From: Ignelater luminosus
Lineage: Eukaryota > Arthropoda > Insecta > Coleoptera > Elateridae
Reading direction: 5' to 3'
Assembly (NCBI GenBank): GCA_011009095.1
Contig: VTPC01001013.1
Coordinates: 124,001 to 188,000 of the forward strand
Length of the DNA stretch: 64,000 nt
Positions 25,201-38,700 of this stretch are shown piece by piece; the stretch's first letter is position 1; each line of letters opens with the position of its first letter. A program made the translations under genes and the position numbers. The notes beneath the pieces were generated by a model. That model worked only from the letters and a program-made list of their open reading frames with translations. It searched no databases and had not been told where the DNA came from.

Positions 25201-26259
25201 ACAACCCACTGTTCATAAACTAGACAAAAAACCATGTGCGAATACGTCAGATTTTAAAGCATTCCACTGCCGCGCTTTCATGCACGTATTACTTAATCTC
25301 AAAATCTTGTCCTATGATTTTAATAAACCAGCGCTTTTTTCTCGACAACCAATATTATAACACGCCAAAATCTTATATAAGCATTTGTATTATATTTATT
25401 TCAAGTTATTTGTAGTGTAGGTTCTATACTTTCAAATTTAAAGTTTTGTGATCTCCATACGAAATACATACAATCGTTGCTCCCGCCAAAGTTTACGGTC
25501 TGATTATCTATATATCTAATAGGTAGCTCTGACCTTTTTAATAAGGTGTATTGACTTTACACGGTGCGTTAACACGTTGTAACTAGAGTCCCTAAATGAC
25601 AATCATTGACAAATTGAGCTGTTACATTGAGGGACTAGGTGTAACAGACCCTAGTTTTCAAAGTTTTAGCCATAATTAGCAGTGACAGTAAATAAAATAC
25701 GCTGTAAGAATACTGTTTTCAGGTATTTAGTAACTAAAATTTAGGCTTGAATTAAAAAATATTAATGACATTAGATCTCTCTACAAGAATTTCTTAATTT
25801 TTAGTAAAACCTGAAGATAAGTTGGTAACACTTTTACTTTTAACCAATTGCGCAGGCGTACAAACAATTTTATTCTATTTAAGTGACATCACAAAAGTGT
25901 TTTGTTAATGATGCGTTCAGGAGTTATAATCATGATTACGCGCTTCTATCAGTGAAGGAAGCGCTTGCAACATTCTCTCTTTGTGTTTACGGAGATTGAC
26001 GTTTGCTACCGAACGTTCAGGAAATTTATGATGCCAATGCTACCACTTGCTGACTTCTCTGAACGCAAGCAGTGACATAGCACTTGAATGACGAGCAGTT
26101 TACCGTAAACTATTATTTTAAGAATAGTTGTTTTCTTAGGTATAAAATTATTTACCAACTTGCGGAAGAAGACGATAAAAGAGTCTTTCTATTATTAGTA
26201 TTATCGGTGTTTCGTAGTAAGCATTCATCAGTAAATGAACTGTGTTTTGTATTGGCAAA
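22292..26259. other. Intergenic region between GEF and Rpn1
   Basis: AT-rich DNA with no recognisable coding block on either strand. It holds the 3' UTR of the GEF gene at the left and the promoter of Rpn1 at the right. An AATAAAAAATAAAA stretch near 24148 could be a poly(A) region. No paired element ends were recognised. Confidence 0.5.
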
Positions 26260-29200
26260 ATGAGTGAAACGGCCGCAACAAAATCGCAACCAAAAACTGA
26301 AAACAAAACAGAAGATGAGAAAGTTGAATTAGTAAGTAACATAAAAGATGATTTTGCTTTAAATTTCTGTTATTTCTGATCTTTTCTAGCCTTAAAAGTA
26401 TTTGTCTTTATGTTTCATAAATTTAAGGTTATGTATTCGTCATTACAATGCATTTTTTTGTACAAAGTTTTGTAAATCTTAATAGATTTTAATACATATT
26501 AGCTTTTTATGTTTTAAACATGAATTTGAAACTCATGCTTTGTATATTTACAGTCTGAAGAAGATCGGCTCCTTCAGGAGGAACTAAATGTTTGTGTGGA
26601 GAGGTTACAGGTAAAAATCAACAATCATTTGTCTATAATAGTAATGGTTTTGTTCATGTTAACTGTGTTGCAGGAAAATGATGCATCACTCTACCTTCCA
26701 GCATTGCTGACGCTGGGAAGACTTATACGAGCGTCAACCACGTCTATGACTTCCGTACCGAAACCTTTGAAATTTATGAAACTTCATTATAGCACTATGA
26801 AAGAAATTTTTGAAAAACTTGAGGAGGGAGAGGTTAAGAAAGTTTGTGCTGATGTAATTTCTGTGTTGGCCATGACAATGGGTGAAGGAAGAGATTGTTT
26901 AAATTATAGGTTGATGTCGAATTTAGATAATATTGGAGATTGGGGACACGAATACATAAGGTGATTAAAATAAAATAGAAAATAGTTTGTTTTTACATTT
27001 TTTGTCGAAATTTGTAGACATTTATCGGGAGAAATTGCTGGTGAATGGTCTGATTTAACAGCAGACGCTTCAACTGAAGCTGCTATAAAAGAAAAATTAA
27101 TTCAATTGGTGTGCCAAATTGTTCCATATAACATGGAACATAATGCTGAAGCAGAAGCTTGTGACTTGTTAATGGAAATTGAAAGATTGGATCTACTAGA
27201 ACAGTATGTTGATGAGAACGTTTATTCAAGAGTATGCCTTTATCTTACAAGGTAAGTAGTTTTTATATAAATTTAATACTATGTTCAACATTAAAATTTG
27301 TTTTAGTTGCGTACCTTATGTAGCAGATCCTGAAAATACCACTCTTTTACAAACTGCTTTGCATTTGTTCAGGAAATTTGATCAATATCCTCAAGCACTA
27401 CGCTTAGCAATGCAATTGAATGATCATCAACTCATTGAAGAAATATTTATATCATGTCGTGACATGTAAGGAAGTGATACTTAGAAATAAGAAATGAAAT
27501 TACAGAATGATTCTTTTTTTTTTTAGTGCCATTCAAAAGCAGTTGGCATTTATGCTAGGACGTCAACAAATTTACATTGAGATTAATGAAAGTACTCCTG
27601 AGTATGATGATCTTATTGAAATAATGGCGAATTGTCATTTGAATAATCACTTCTTAAATTTAGCGAGAGAGGTAAATAAAAAGATTTTATTTACAAGTAA
27701 CAATTTTATTTTTAAAACAAATTTTTATAGCTTGATATTATGGAACCAAAAACGCCTGAGGATGTGTATAAATCTCATCTTGAAAATACAAGACCACAAT
27801 TTGGAGGTGGACAAGTTGATTCAGCAAGACAAAATTTGGCGGCTAGTTTTGTCAACAGTTTTGTTAATGCTGCTTTTGGGCAAGACAAGCTTCTTATGGA
27901 AGATGGTAATAAGTGGCTTTTTAAAAATAAAGAACATGGAATGCTTAGTGCAACAGCTTCATTGGGATTGGTAAGTAAATATTTTCTTTTACAGATTTAA
28001 ATAATATTTTAAGAAAATCAAGTCAACGAACTATTATTTTTTGTATGTCATGTTGCAATGAAATGTGATACCTGATACAATCTATCATCGTCTTGTTTGT
28101 TTAGAATTTATCAAATGCAAATGCACTTTTGCAAATCGTGAAATCCTTGATATGAATCTGAATGTTAACATGTTCACATGCGCTGTCTACACACCTAACC
28201 TTAAACCATAGAACTCAAATATATGATGCAAATGTGATAAGAAATTATTTTTATCAGGAACAGCTAAGAAAGACACTTCTTCAGCTCTATTTATGTCGAA
28301 ATAAACGAATTTTAGTGTAGGCACTTCTATTAAAATCTAACCTCAAAATAAAAATGATACTAATATTATGTATTTCTAAAAGATTTATTAAATGAATTAT
28401 GCATCTGCTTACCATTTTCTAGCTGATAGATTCAGTTATGATTATATCATAAAAATTTTATATTATTGAGAAAACATTTTATTATTCTAATGCAAATATG
28501 AAGTTTGACAATAAAATAGAATTGGTTTTGTTTTTTGTTTTATTACTGTTTTTCATAGCTTCACCTGATAAAAAAATAATTGTTGCTCATACTTTGCTAA
28601 ACTACTGCAGAATTATACAGTGTGTCCCTATTTCAATGCTATTTTGGAGATCAGTTTACTTATGCTTTTGTTTTTTCAAAAAAGTCCACGGCTTACTAGA
28701 TATTTGCTAAAAACGAAATTATCTTATTATCTAGAAACCTAATATTTTCTTTACATTTTACAATTAAATAGCTAGGTTTGTTATAACCAACAATCAAAGA
28801 AGAGATGGAAGATATAAAAATGTGTTACATTTAAAAAAAACAATTAAATATAATCCCCGATGACATTTTAATACTTTTTACAGGTACTACTATGGGATGT
28901 TGATGGTGGCTTAACTCCAATCGATAAATATCTATATTCATCAGAAGATCACATTAAATCTGGAGCTTTATTAGCTTGTGGAATAGTTAATTGTGGAGTT
29001 CGTAATGAATGTGATCCTGCTTTGGCTCTACTTTCTGATTATGTATTGCACAATACCAACATAATGCGTATTGGAGCTATAGTAGGTTTGGGATTAGCTT
29101 ACGTTGGTTCAAATCGTGAAGCAGTATTGAGTTTGCTAACTCCAGTGTTTTCCGATCCCAAATCAAGCATGGAAGTAATTGGAATGGCCGGCCTTGCTTG

Positions 29201-30669
29201 TGGTATGATTGCAGTAGGTTCTGGAAATGCTGATGTAACTGCAACCATAATGCAGACTCTTATGGAAAAGACTGAAACAGAACTGAAAGATACATATGCT
29301 AGGTATGTATGGTTTATAGGTTATTTTCTGTTTAATCATGTAGGAATTTATTTATAGATTTTTACCTCTTGGTTTGGGATTATGCTACCTTGGAAAACAA
29401 GAAGCTGTTGAAGCAATTGTTGCTGCATTGGAAGTTATTCCTGAACCTTTTAAATCTATGGCAGTAACAATGGTAGAAATATGTGCATATGCTGGAACAG
29501 GAAATGTACTTAAAGTTCAACAACTCTTACATATTTGTTCTGAACATTATGATGTGTCCGATAAGGAAGAATCACGAAGTGATAAGAATAAAGATAAATC
29601 TAAAGAAAAAGAAGAAAAGGTATTTGACACAATTAATTTTTATAACAAACATATTAAAATGGTGGCTTTAGGAAAAAGATATTTCTGCCAGACAAGCAGT
29701 AGCTGTATTGGGAATTGCATTAATTAGTATGGGTGAAGATATTGGTAGCGAAATGGCCTTCCGTACTTTTGGTCATTTATTACGATATTGTGAACCTGTC
29801 ATACGTAGAGCAGTACCCTTGGCTTTAGGACTCATCTCAGTTTCTAACCCCAAATTAAGTATACTGGATACACTTAGCAAATTCTCACATGATAGTGATG
29901 CAGAAGTTGCTCATAATGCTATATTTGCAATGGGACTTGTAGGTGCTGGAACAAATAACGCAAGGTAATTTTGTCTATATCTTTTCTTTCTCTTGACTAA
30001 TCACTAATCCAATTATTACAATACACAGATTAGCTGCTATGTTAAGACAGTTGGCACAATATCATGCCAAAGATCCAAATAACTTATTTATGGTAAGAAT
30101 AGCTCAAGGACTTACACATTTAGGAAAAGGGACGTTAACTTTGTGCCCATATCATAGTGATAGACAGTTGTTGAGTCCTGTTGCAGTTGCTGGTTTGTTA
30201 GCCACTTTAGTTGGATTTTTAGATGTTAAGAACAGTAAGTTAATATTGTAGGATTTATAAGGTATTGTATTAATTACATTTCGTTTTATAGTTATTCTTG
30301 GAAGATCGCATTATTTATTATACACATTAGCAGCTGCTATGCAACCTCGAATGTTAGTTACTTTTGATGAAGACTTAAATCCGCTACCTGTTCCTGTGCG
30401 TGTTGGATTGGTAAGTTTAACTTAACTAAACGTAACCTAATCTTTGTATATTGCTTTGTTTACATTATTTTTCTTTGTTTTTTTAGGCTGTAGATGTTGT
30501 TGGCCAAGCTGGTAAACCAAAAACAATCACAGGTTTCCAAACTCATACAACACCTGTATTATTGGCATATGGTGAACGAGCAGAATTAGCTACTGAAGAA
30601 TATATACCACTTACACCTATTATGGAAGGATTTGTAATTCTTCGAAAAAATAAAGATTTTAATCCATAA
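26260..30669 (+). CDS. Rpn1: 26S proteasome non-ATPase regulatory subunit 2 (Rpn1)
   Basis: Thirteen exons: 26260-26331, 26554-26610, 26674-26960, 27018-27251, 27307-27465, 27527-27671, 27731-27970, 28884-29302, 29358-29619, 29672-29964, 30029-30234, 30292-30410, 30487-30669. Every junction is GT..AG and in phase, giving 891 residues, close to the roughly 908 of the human protein. Rpn1 is a base subunit of the 19S particle that docks ubiquitin-receptor shuttles and the deubiquitinase Ubp6/USP14 next to the ATPase ring. Recognisable blocks are [20 protein letters not shown] near the N-terminus, [20 protein letters not shown], the proteasome/cyclosome repeats (about 430-780), a charged Lys/Glu/Asp linker around 610-630, and the C-terminal [15 protein letters not shown]. 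The start is the first ATG in frame. An AATAAA lies at 30936. Confidence 0.97.
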
Positions 30670-33600
30670 ACCTAGTAATAATAAGAATTTGTAATTAATA
30701 GTAAAAGATCATTTTTATTTATCAGTACATTTCTATTTTGCCAAATGTTTTTTGTTTTGAAATATTGTGCAACTTATTCACTGATTAAGTTTGTATATTT
30801 CTTTTACTAATATTGAATAATGCTTTACTTACAAAATATATAATTTCAATTTTTTTATAAGATGATGTTTTATTAGCTTGTTATATTATACATTTCTATC
30901 ATAAGATGAATCACAGCTAAACTTTATCACTCTTGAATAAAACATGATAACGTTAACAACTAAGAAAGTCAAGGTTAACAAAAACTTTGCATATCAGTAC
31001 CTAATTTATGCTAGGAAATCAATTCAGTGAACTCAGTATTTCAGTTAAAACGCCAAACATCGTTTTGTTAACAGTGTTATTTCTAGTTGGAACAAATCTC
31101 TTGTAAACTTTAGCATACCTAACCTCACAAATTTAAATTAGCATTCCCTTATTGTAATTGATAACTGCAAGAGAGGGGGCACTTGCTATAATTCAGTCAA
31201 TTTAGTGTCATTGATGGATACAGATTGATAAAATCTAAAATATTTATAACATGGTGCAATGGTATATGGCATCTTGTAAATGCTCTTAGTTCTAGTCATG
31301 TTTGACATAAGCTTGAATGATATCAATGCAATGTTCTTGGTTCTGTGTAAAAGGAATAACTGGTGCATCTTTTGATGTAGGTAAACAAAATTTAAATTGG
31401 TAACTTGATTCACAGTTATAGCACAAAATTCTTATTTAAAATTTCAAACTGCATGTTTAATTATAAGTACACACGGTACACACACTATTACCACTTTTTG
31501 TCTCATTCTTACATATACCAAGCTCAAATGCAAAGTATTAACTTTCTCTTTCTAAACCTAGCAATCACTGTAATTGGTTGAAATTCAGAAACGTGCGCTG
31601 GCTAACGGTATTTAAATAATAGAAACGGAACATCGGTGAACAAATTTTATTTTTAATTAAATAAATGAGCTACAATTTAATACCATAAATTTACTAATTT
31701 GGTCAGTCATTAATCAAATAAAATAATAATTAATTATTTTAATCATTCTTTGAAGATCATTGTGAACTAAATTAACCACACGAGATGATAAAAATGAACA
31801 GGAAAGAAGTAGCAAGTTAATGTCAATTTCTAGTTAGTATTTTTCTTGCACCAATATCAAAAGTAATAAGGAAAAGTAAATGATAGTTTAACTTAAATAA
31901 AGATAACAGTGCAATGTTCGTGTCAAAGATATCTTTGGTTCATATGTCTTCTGTGGAATGCAAGTAATATAGTAAGATCAAAAAAAAAAAACTATCACAG
32001 TAGCACTGAACAAAAAGTTGTATATCCTGAATTGCGTAAGTCAAAATAAGCAACTTTTATTGGTATTCAAATAAAAGTCCTTATCAAAGGTTATTCGACA
32101 CCTCTTAATAAATGCTCCGTTAAGGGTTATTTTAAACGAGCTAGTAACTGATTACTTCTTTATAAAACATATTATTTACAAAAGATGTAAGAAATTACAT
32201 TCTATTGTTAACATTTTGATAGAGCAAATAATTCAATGCAAATTTTTAAATATGTCAGACTGACACTTCATAAAAGTTCAATAAATCCATTAGTGATCGT
32301 GATAAGATTTTTTTTCAGTAGGTAAAAATCTGTAAAACAAGTAAAATTCTGGCAACAAATTTATTAATATAAAATAACAAGAAAACGACAACAAACAAAA
32401 TACTTTTAAAAGTTTAAGCTGGTAACTTTGCAAATTATGCACCACCTGTTATACCGATACCGCGGCTGTAGGAACTTCAAGCATCAAGAGTAGCATTTAG
32501 ACCTACATTGTAAGCCTGCTGCGCAAGACTGTATCTAGCTTGGAGGAATAGTATCTAGCCCAGTGTAGATAAAGAGCATCCGAGAATCACTGGCAAATAT
32601 AATGTTATGAAGAGTATAAAATAGAAATGTACGTTGTACAATGTGGCTTAAACATGTATAGTGCTTTAATACAGTGTCATCTCATCTATCCGTACCATAT
32701 CTGTGGTTATTAACTACTTCATCTGATTTTCGAGTCCAAAGGAAACCCCCCCTTGTCTGTTTTCAAAATTTAGGATGGGGGATTTGGGCGCAACATTACA
32801 TAATTGTAAGCAAATGACTAAACTTTAATTGTTCTAATGTGTATTTGATAATGCAAATTCACCTATCAATATGAATTAGATAATAAGCAATGCTTGACAA
32901 CCATATAGTGCATTCTTTAAGGGTTTTTACGATATAATATTAGGTTATGAAACTAGTAGTGAAAAATTATCAGTTTGAAAGAAAAGATTTTGCAAGACCT
33001 AGAGCTTGCATTATTTATAAATGTGTTTATGCCACCTATTCACATGATATACACCTGTTTGCTAGTTTTGGTTGGTACTGTTGCATCATTTGAGAATGAT
33101 GTGGATTACAAGTAGGTATATTTCCACGTATGTGAGCAAAGATGTCAAACAATTCCAACTGCCTGTACTATGATGTGAAAATTGTATTTTTGTACAAGTA
33201 CTTCATACTGCTCACCAACTCACAGATTAGAAATCAAACCGTAAATACTAGAAATAGATAGTATATTGTGTTAAATTCCTTTTAATGTTGATTAACAGAT
33301 TTTTTTCTGTGTTAGAATTCATAGTTGTGTCCGAATTCGGTATTTTTGAGATACAAATTATTAAAATTATGACTTGAATTACAAAAAACTTTACTTACCT
33401 GTTTCTGTTGTTCAAGGATAAGAATATACAAGACAACGAAATTAACATACAGTTAGATTACATGATATGCTACTTACATTAAGAAAGTTTCTAAATTCAT
33501 TGTTACCATTTTTAATTATTATTTGATGAATTTATGGTGAACTCACACTTTTGAAGCTGATGTTCTGGATGGAAATTAGGGAGACTACAAACATAACCTT

Positions 33601-35710
33601 AAAATATAATTTGTTTATAGTTAATAATTAGAAACATGGTTACTTTAATTCATGGAATAAATGACTGTTTCTGTCAATAAATTTGACATTAATTGTTATA
33701 AGTTACATTGTTTAATGGTACAATAGTTGCATTTCTAATTACATCAAGAATTCATTAGCAATCTCACAGATGAACTTAGAAACTCCCATTCTATTGGTTT
33801 GATGATTGCAAATATCAAGCATATTTGCACCCGAGGCAGTCATATTCTAGCCGCACACATATGCTCTGTATTTATACTCAAATTGTAGATTCTTCAGATG
33901 TTTCTTCTTGCAAATATTGACACTTATCTGCATTTGAGCACCATTGAGATAAAGAATTCTCAAAAAAGCATTTTCTATAGTTCTTGAAAAAATGAGGTTA
34001 AGATTATCATTTATGTATTCTTTTTTATATATTTTACTAAAAAATTATTTCTCTATTAAATTATCGCTTTTACAAATGAATTTTTAAAAATCTTGTACAT
34101 CTTTTCTTTGTATTATAAATTCAAATTAGAGATAATTTTAATACATAAACAAAAAGGTATAAAGGTAGTAACAACTAACTTGTTAACTAGGCAGTGTTAT
34201 TTATTTTAAAAATTTATTAACCAAGTAATACAAAGGGGGGCCTTATTAAATATATCAGCTAAGGTCACACAAGCAGTAGTAACTACTGTAGAAAGATTTA
34301 TTGCAAAACAATTATATGAGATGAGGTTCAATTATACAGTTGCATTAGACTTGCAAATCCTGATATTCATAACAAATGTGTAAATATATTTCAAAAGCAA
34401 AACCCTGCAAAGGCCACTACGTTTTACAGTATTCATTTAAAATAAAAGTTACGGATTTAAGTGAACTACACATTTTGAGATACTGTCTGTCGTCTTGTTA
34501 TTATAATTAAAAGTTTAAGCAGTATTTTACATGTAGCTTGTGCAAGGTTGTCAATAATAAAATACTACTTCTTCAGTTTTGTGGTCTTTTTAACACAAAA
34601 TAATTTTTTACATATTATCCAAAAATATAAACAAACAGTAATTCAGTATCGTAAACAAATATTTGAATGTAAAATGTGCAGTCTGGTACAAAGCAAATAT
34701 AGATTGTCATAAGTTTAATGCTATTCTGTACAATTACCTTTAATTGGTAATTTTACTACCATTACATTATTATTAACATTTAATCCCATACAGACTATAT
34801 ATGTAATCAATAAATCTTGAATAACACAGACTATCAGCGTATTTTTTTCGATATGGTTTAATATCTGAATTACAAGTATTTGGAGTGTTCTGGACAAAAT
34901 CGTGATCACAAAAACTTGTAGGAGTTAAAATAAAAATAGCAATATCGTAGTGGTTTATAATATAAAAAATTTTTAAACAGCTCGTGTTTGTATTCTAATA
35001 TTTGCTTGGTAACCGAAAAAATACGCCACTTAATACTAGAACTAAGAAATGCTTTCAGTTACATAGGTAGTCTTTTTTTATAAACTAATTATAGTTTCAC
35101 ATTATAATCTGTAGTACGAATAAAAATTTAAAATTTTAACTTGAGCACATCGATTTAAGGATTCGGGGCTCAATACAAAATTCTAGTTCTGGAACTGTTA
35201 TTTTTTAATTTTTTTTTTCGAATCTACTATTTTATATTTGACAATTAAAATGTTAAGCAATTCCAATTGTACTCTACACATCTTGCAACATACAATTCTT
35301 TGAAGTATGTTTCTATATAGGTACCAACAATCAACAAATGCCTACGTTTCTAAAGCAAGTAATAAACAGTTATTTAAATTTGTATTATGTGCAACTTTGA
35401 TGTCGAATAAAATTTGAAAATGTAAAACTGTCATAAATTTTGTAAACCAAAGAGAATTTAAAATTACAATAAATACAGAAACTGGTGCTGAATGATACTG
35501 GTAATTTTTGTATTGTCAAAGATGAGACCTTATCATATACGATAAGATTAATATTAATACGATGAAGCTATCTAGCATAAACTAGGTAACAGTTTCTTTC
35601 CGTGCTGAAAATGATACTATTGAACGAATACCTTTGACTGAAGTCTGAAAAAAGTACGTATATGTAATTCTTAATATTTAACCTAAACAATAGACAATTT
35701 TTACATTTAC
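30670..35710. other. Convergent intergenic region, Rpn1 and RGS7 3' ends
   Basis: About 5 kb of AT-rich DNA between two genes pointing toward each other. It should contain the Rpn1 3' UTR (AATAAA at 30936) and, on the minus strand, either a terminal coding exon of RGS7 or its 3' UTR. I could not pick out that last exon. No element ends or RNA genes were recognised. Confidence 0.5.
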
Positions 35711-38700
35711 CTTCTTCTTTGACCCATTTAAAAATTCTTTATACATTTCTGAACGTAAATATCTAGAATAACTATCACTTTTCATAAGGTGATATACATG
35801 AGCCTGAAATTTAAAATCAATTAGTATTTTAACACAACTCCATAGAATAAACAATTTTTTTTATTATCCCAAGGCGTTTTCAGAAATTCAACCTGGTAAT
35901 ACACCCAGGTCAAGCATCTGATGTCAGCAGGTTGGTCGGGTTAATCGGGTGATATCTACATTTTCCAAAAAATTTTTATGTTTTCTCATTTTTTTAAATT
36001 GATGAGCAACAACCATAATATTCCCTCCGTCATCTTCAGAGTAGCCAGAGAAAAGGAAACTAGCAGCAATAGCTACAACTCTTTGTTTTGAATCCATGCT
36101 GAAACAATTACGCGCAAAAATTCCTTGATGTTTTTAAATCTTGAACTTTCTAACCTCACAAACGTCACAATTTACTACTAATCCATTCAATCCTACTCGT
36201 CGACCAGGGTTACTTTAAACTGCTGGGTAGCAAATCGTGTCGAATAAACAAACGCTTAGGTTATAATCGGGTTGAAACCCGATCGTTCAGAGCAAATTTC
36301 CGAAAACGCCCTTAGAAACTATAATTTGTAAGTATCACAATAATCTTTCTAATATTTTATTTTTAGTTAAGATTTATAAATTCCTTTGATATGTCAAATA
36401 CTTATATTTGAAATACTGAGAAACAATATTTCCTTTAACTTTGCATTTGCTGTACTAAGTATGCTTTTGACTAACCTACAGTTCTATAGTTACAGCTATA
36501 TATGGATATTGTTACAGGGCAACATCGTCTCTTATCACTTACTGTATTTGCACACTTAAATACAATATGCTTGAAGATAACAGTTGCCTATGAGATTTAG
36601 AATTTATTTTTAAACAAACTGTGTTGGAAACATCAGTGCAGTTTATTTCATATCTGACAGTTTTAGGTTGTATTTAAAAGAAACACTTACTTTTGTTTTA
36701 AAAAAAAAACAACCTCAAACTGTCAGACATAAAACATTGATATTTCTGTATTTTAGATTTGCATTATTGTTACAGTTACTTGTTCCTGTTGCTTTATAGA
36801 AAGAATTCAACATGCAATATTATTTTTTATCAATCTTGATTAGGATTTATTAATATTTTTTTCTTTCAATTAAATTATGACACTTTTGAAATTATAATTT
36901 CAGTACTTGAGAGAAAAAAAAACTTACTGCAGCAGTATCAAAGCTCCATCTGTCAGGATTTTCCATATTTTTTTTGGTAACTTCATAAGAATGTGAATCG
37001 ACATTCACAGGACAACTTGCATCTGGTGCAAGGAACTCAGCCCAAATATCTGATACCTTATTTTGAACTTCACTTTGTGGTAAAGCTTTTAATTGTTGTA
37101 CTGCTTCCCAAAATCTAAAAAAGATATCCTCATTAGCCTTGCACAATTCCAACAGAATTAAAATCCTACTTAAGGTTTTCTCCACTAAATTCTTTATCAA
37201 GAAACTTTACAAAGTGATCACGGCCAATAGGATCTTGAAGAAGTTCTTTCAAACTAAATGCCCATCGTTTCACACGTCGGGCTGATATGTCTTTGGCTTG
37301 CTTTTCCTGCTCCCACAATTCAGGACTATCAGATATCCATGGATTTGGATATTCAGGGGCAACAAAAAAACAATCATATTCCAAATACTGTTCAAAATAA
37401 GTTATGTACCTAAAACAAAACAAATAAACTAAATTTAAACAAAAAGTTATAATGATTGTAACTTACGCTTCAGCTACTTTAGAAACCTTAGTATTAATAC
37501 GTTCAAGGCGCAATTTTAACATCGTTATTTGCTCTTTAAAACAATCCATTGACCCTTTATAGCCAGAATCAGATATCGATGATGACATACAAGGACCTCC
37601 ACCAATTTGTAAATTTTTATTATGACGTAACGTTTTATTCATTCTGCAAGCTTTCTTAATATCAATTTCTGTTGTATTTACACAACCTGGCTGTAAATTA
37701 AAATAAATAAAATTAAAAATTAAATCTTTTCTGTACCAAAATTAATGTTACCATTGGTCGATGAACATCCCAAAAGGCTCGTTCTTGACTATCAAGAACT
37801 TTTCTTTCTAATTTATCACGTTTCTTATCTACTTTACTTTGAGCTTCTGCCTGCATAAAAATAAATTCCCATTTACGCGAGAACATTTTTTGTAATCTTG
37901 CCAAATTTTCAGCTTCATAATCAGCTAATTCCAATCTTGTTTTATTTTGCATAGTTCTCTTACATAAATATACAGCTACAATAAATCGTATTACAAATAC
38001 AACTAATTCTTGATAATATAAGAGAATAAAACCAACCATAGTCCGTATTTTCAGGTTCCCAACAGTTGGACGGCCAAAAATACGGGGTTTGAAATCTGTA
38101 AAACGTATTATCGTTTTTAAGAGTAAGCACATGATCATCGATTGGAAAAAAGTATCCATGAGCAGCCATTAAATGGGCCATATGGAGGGCTTCAACTTGA
38201 TCTTCAACATCTAAGTTTTTGATCATCCACATTATTAGGTCAGAGCCTGTAAATACTGATGGTATTTTGGATATAAAGCTTTTTACTGTGCGTACTGGTA
38301 CTCCTGTTGTTTCATCTTGCATTTTTTCTATAATTTTTTCCATCTAAAACAAAAGTCATCTCTGAGTTTTATACTCATGGTTAGCATCGATCTTCTACAA
38401 CTAGATATTATGCCTGTTCAAAACATGTGGACAGTATAACTTTTGTAAACAAAACAAAAGTTCTACTGATGTTATTCCAGCAAAACTCTGATGAACTACT
38501 TTAGGTTAGCTTGTTGGGCAAGAATGCAGATCTAACGGATTCCCTTAATTTGTTCAATTGGCCAGACAACTACATGCCCAATGCATTTCTGAAGTTAGTC
38601 TTCTGAAGATCCTTGAGATATGCCATGGGTTGTTAACACTGATATGCCAAGCAATTGAAAGCAATTTGACAGTTGATGGATAATCAAAGAGTTGGTTTCA

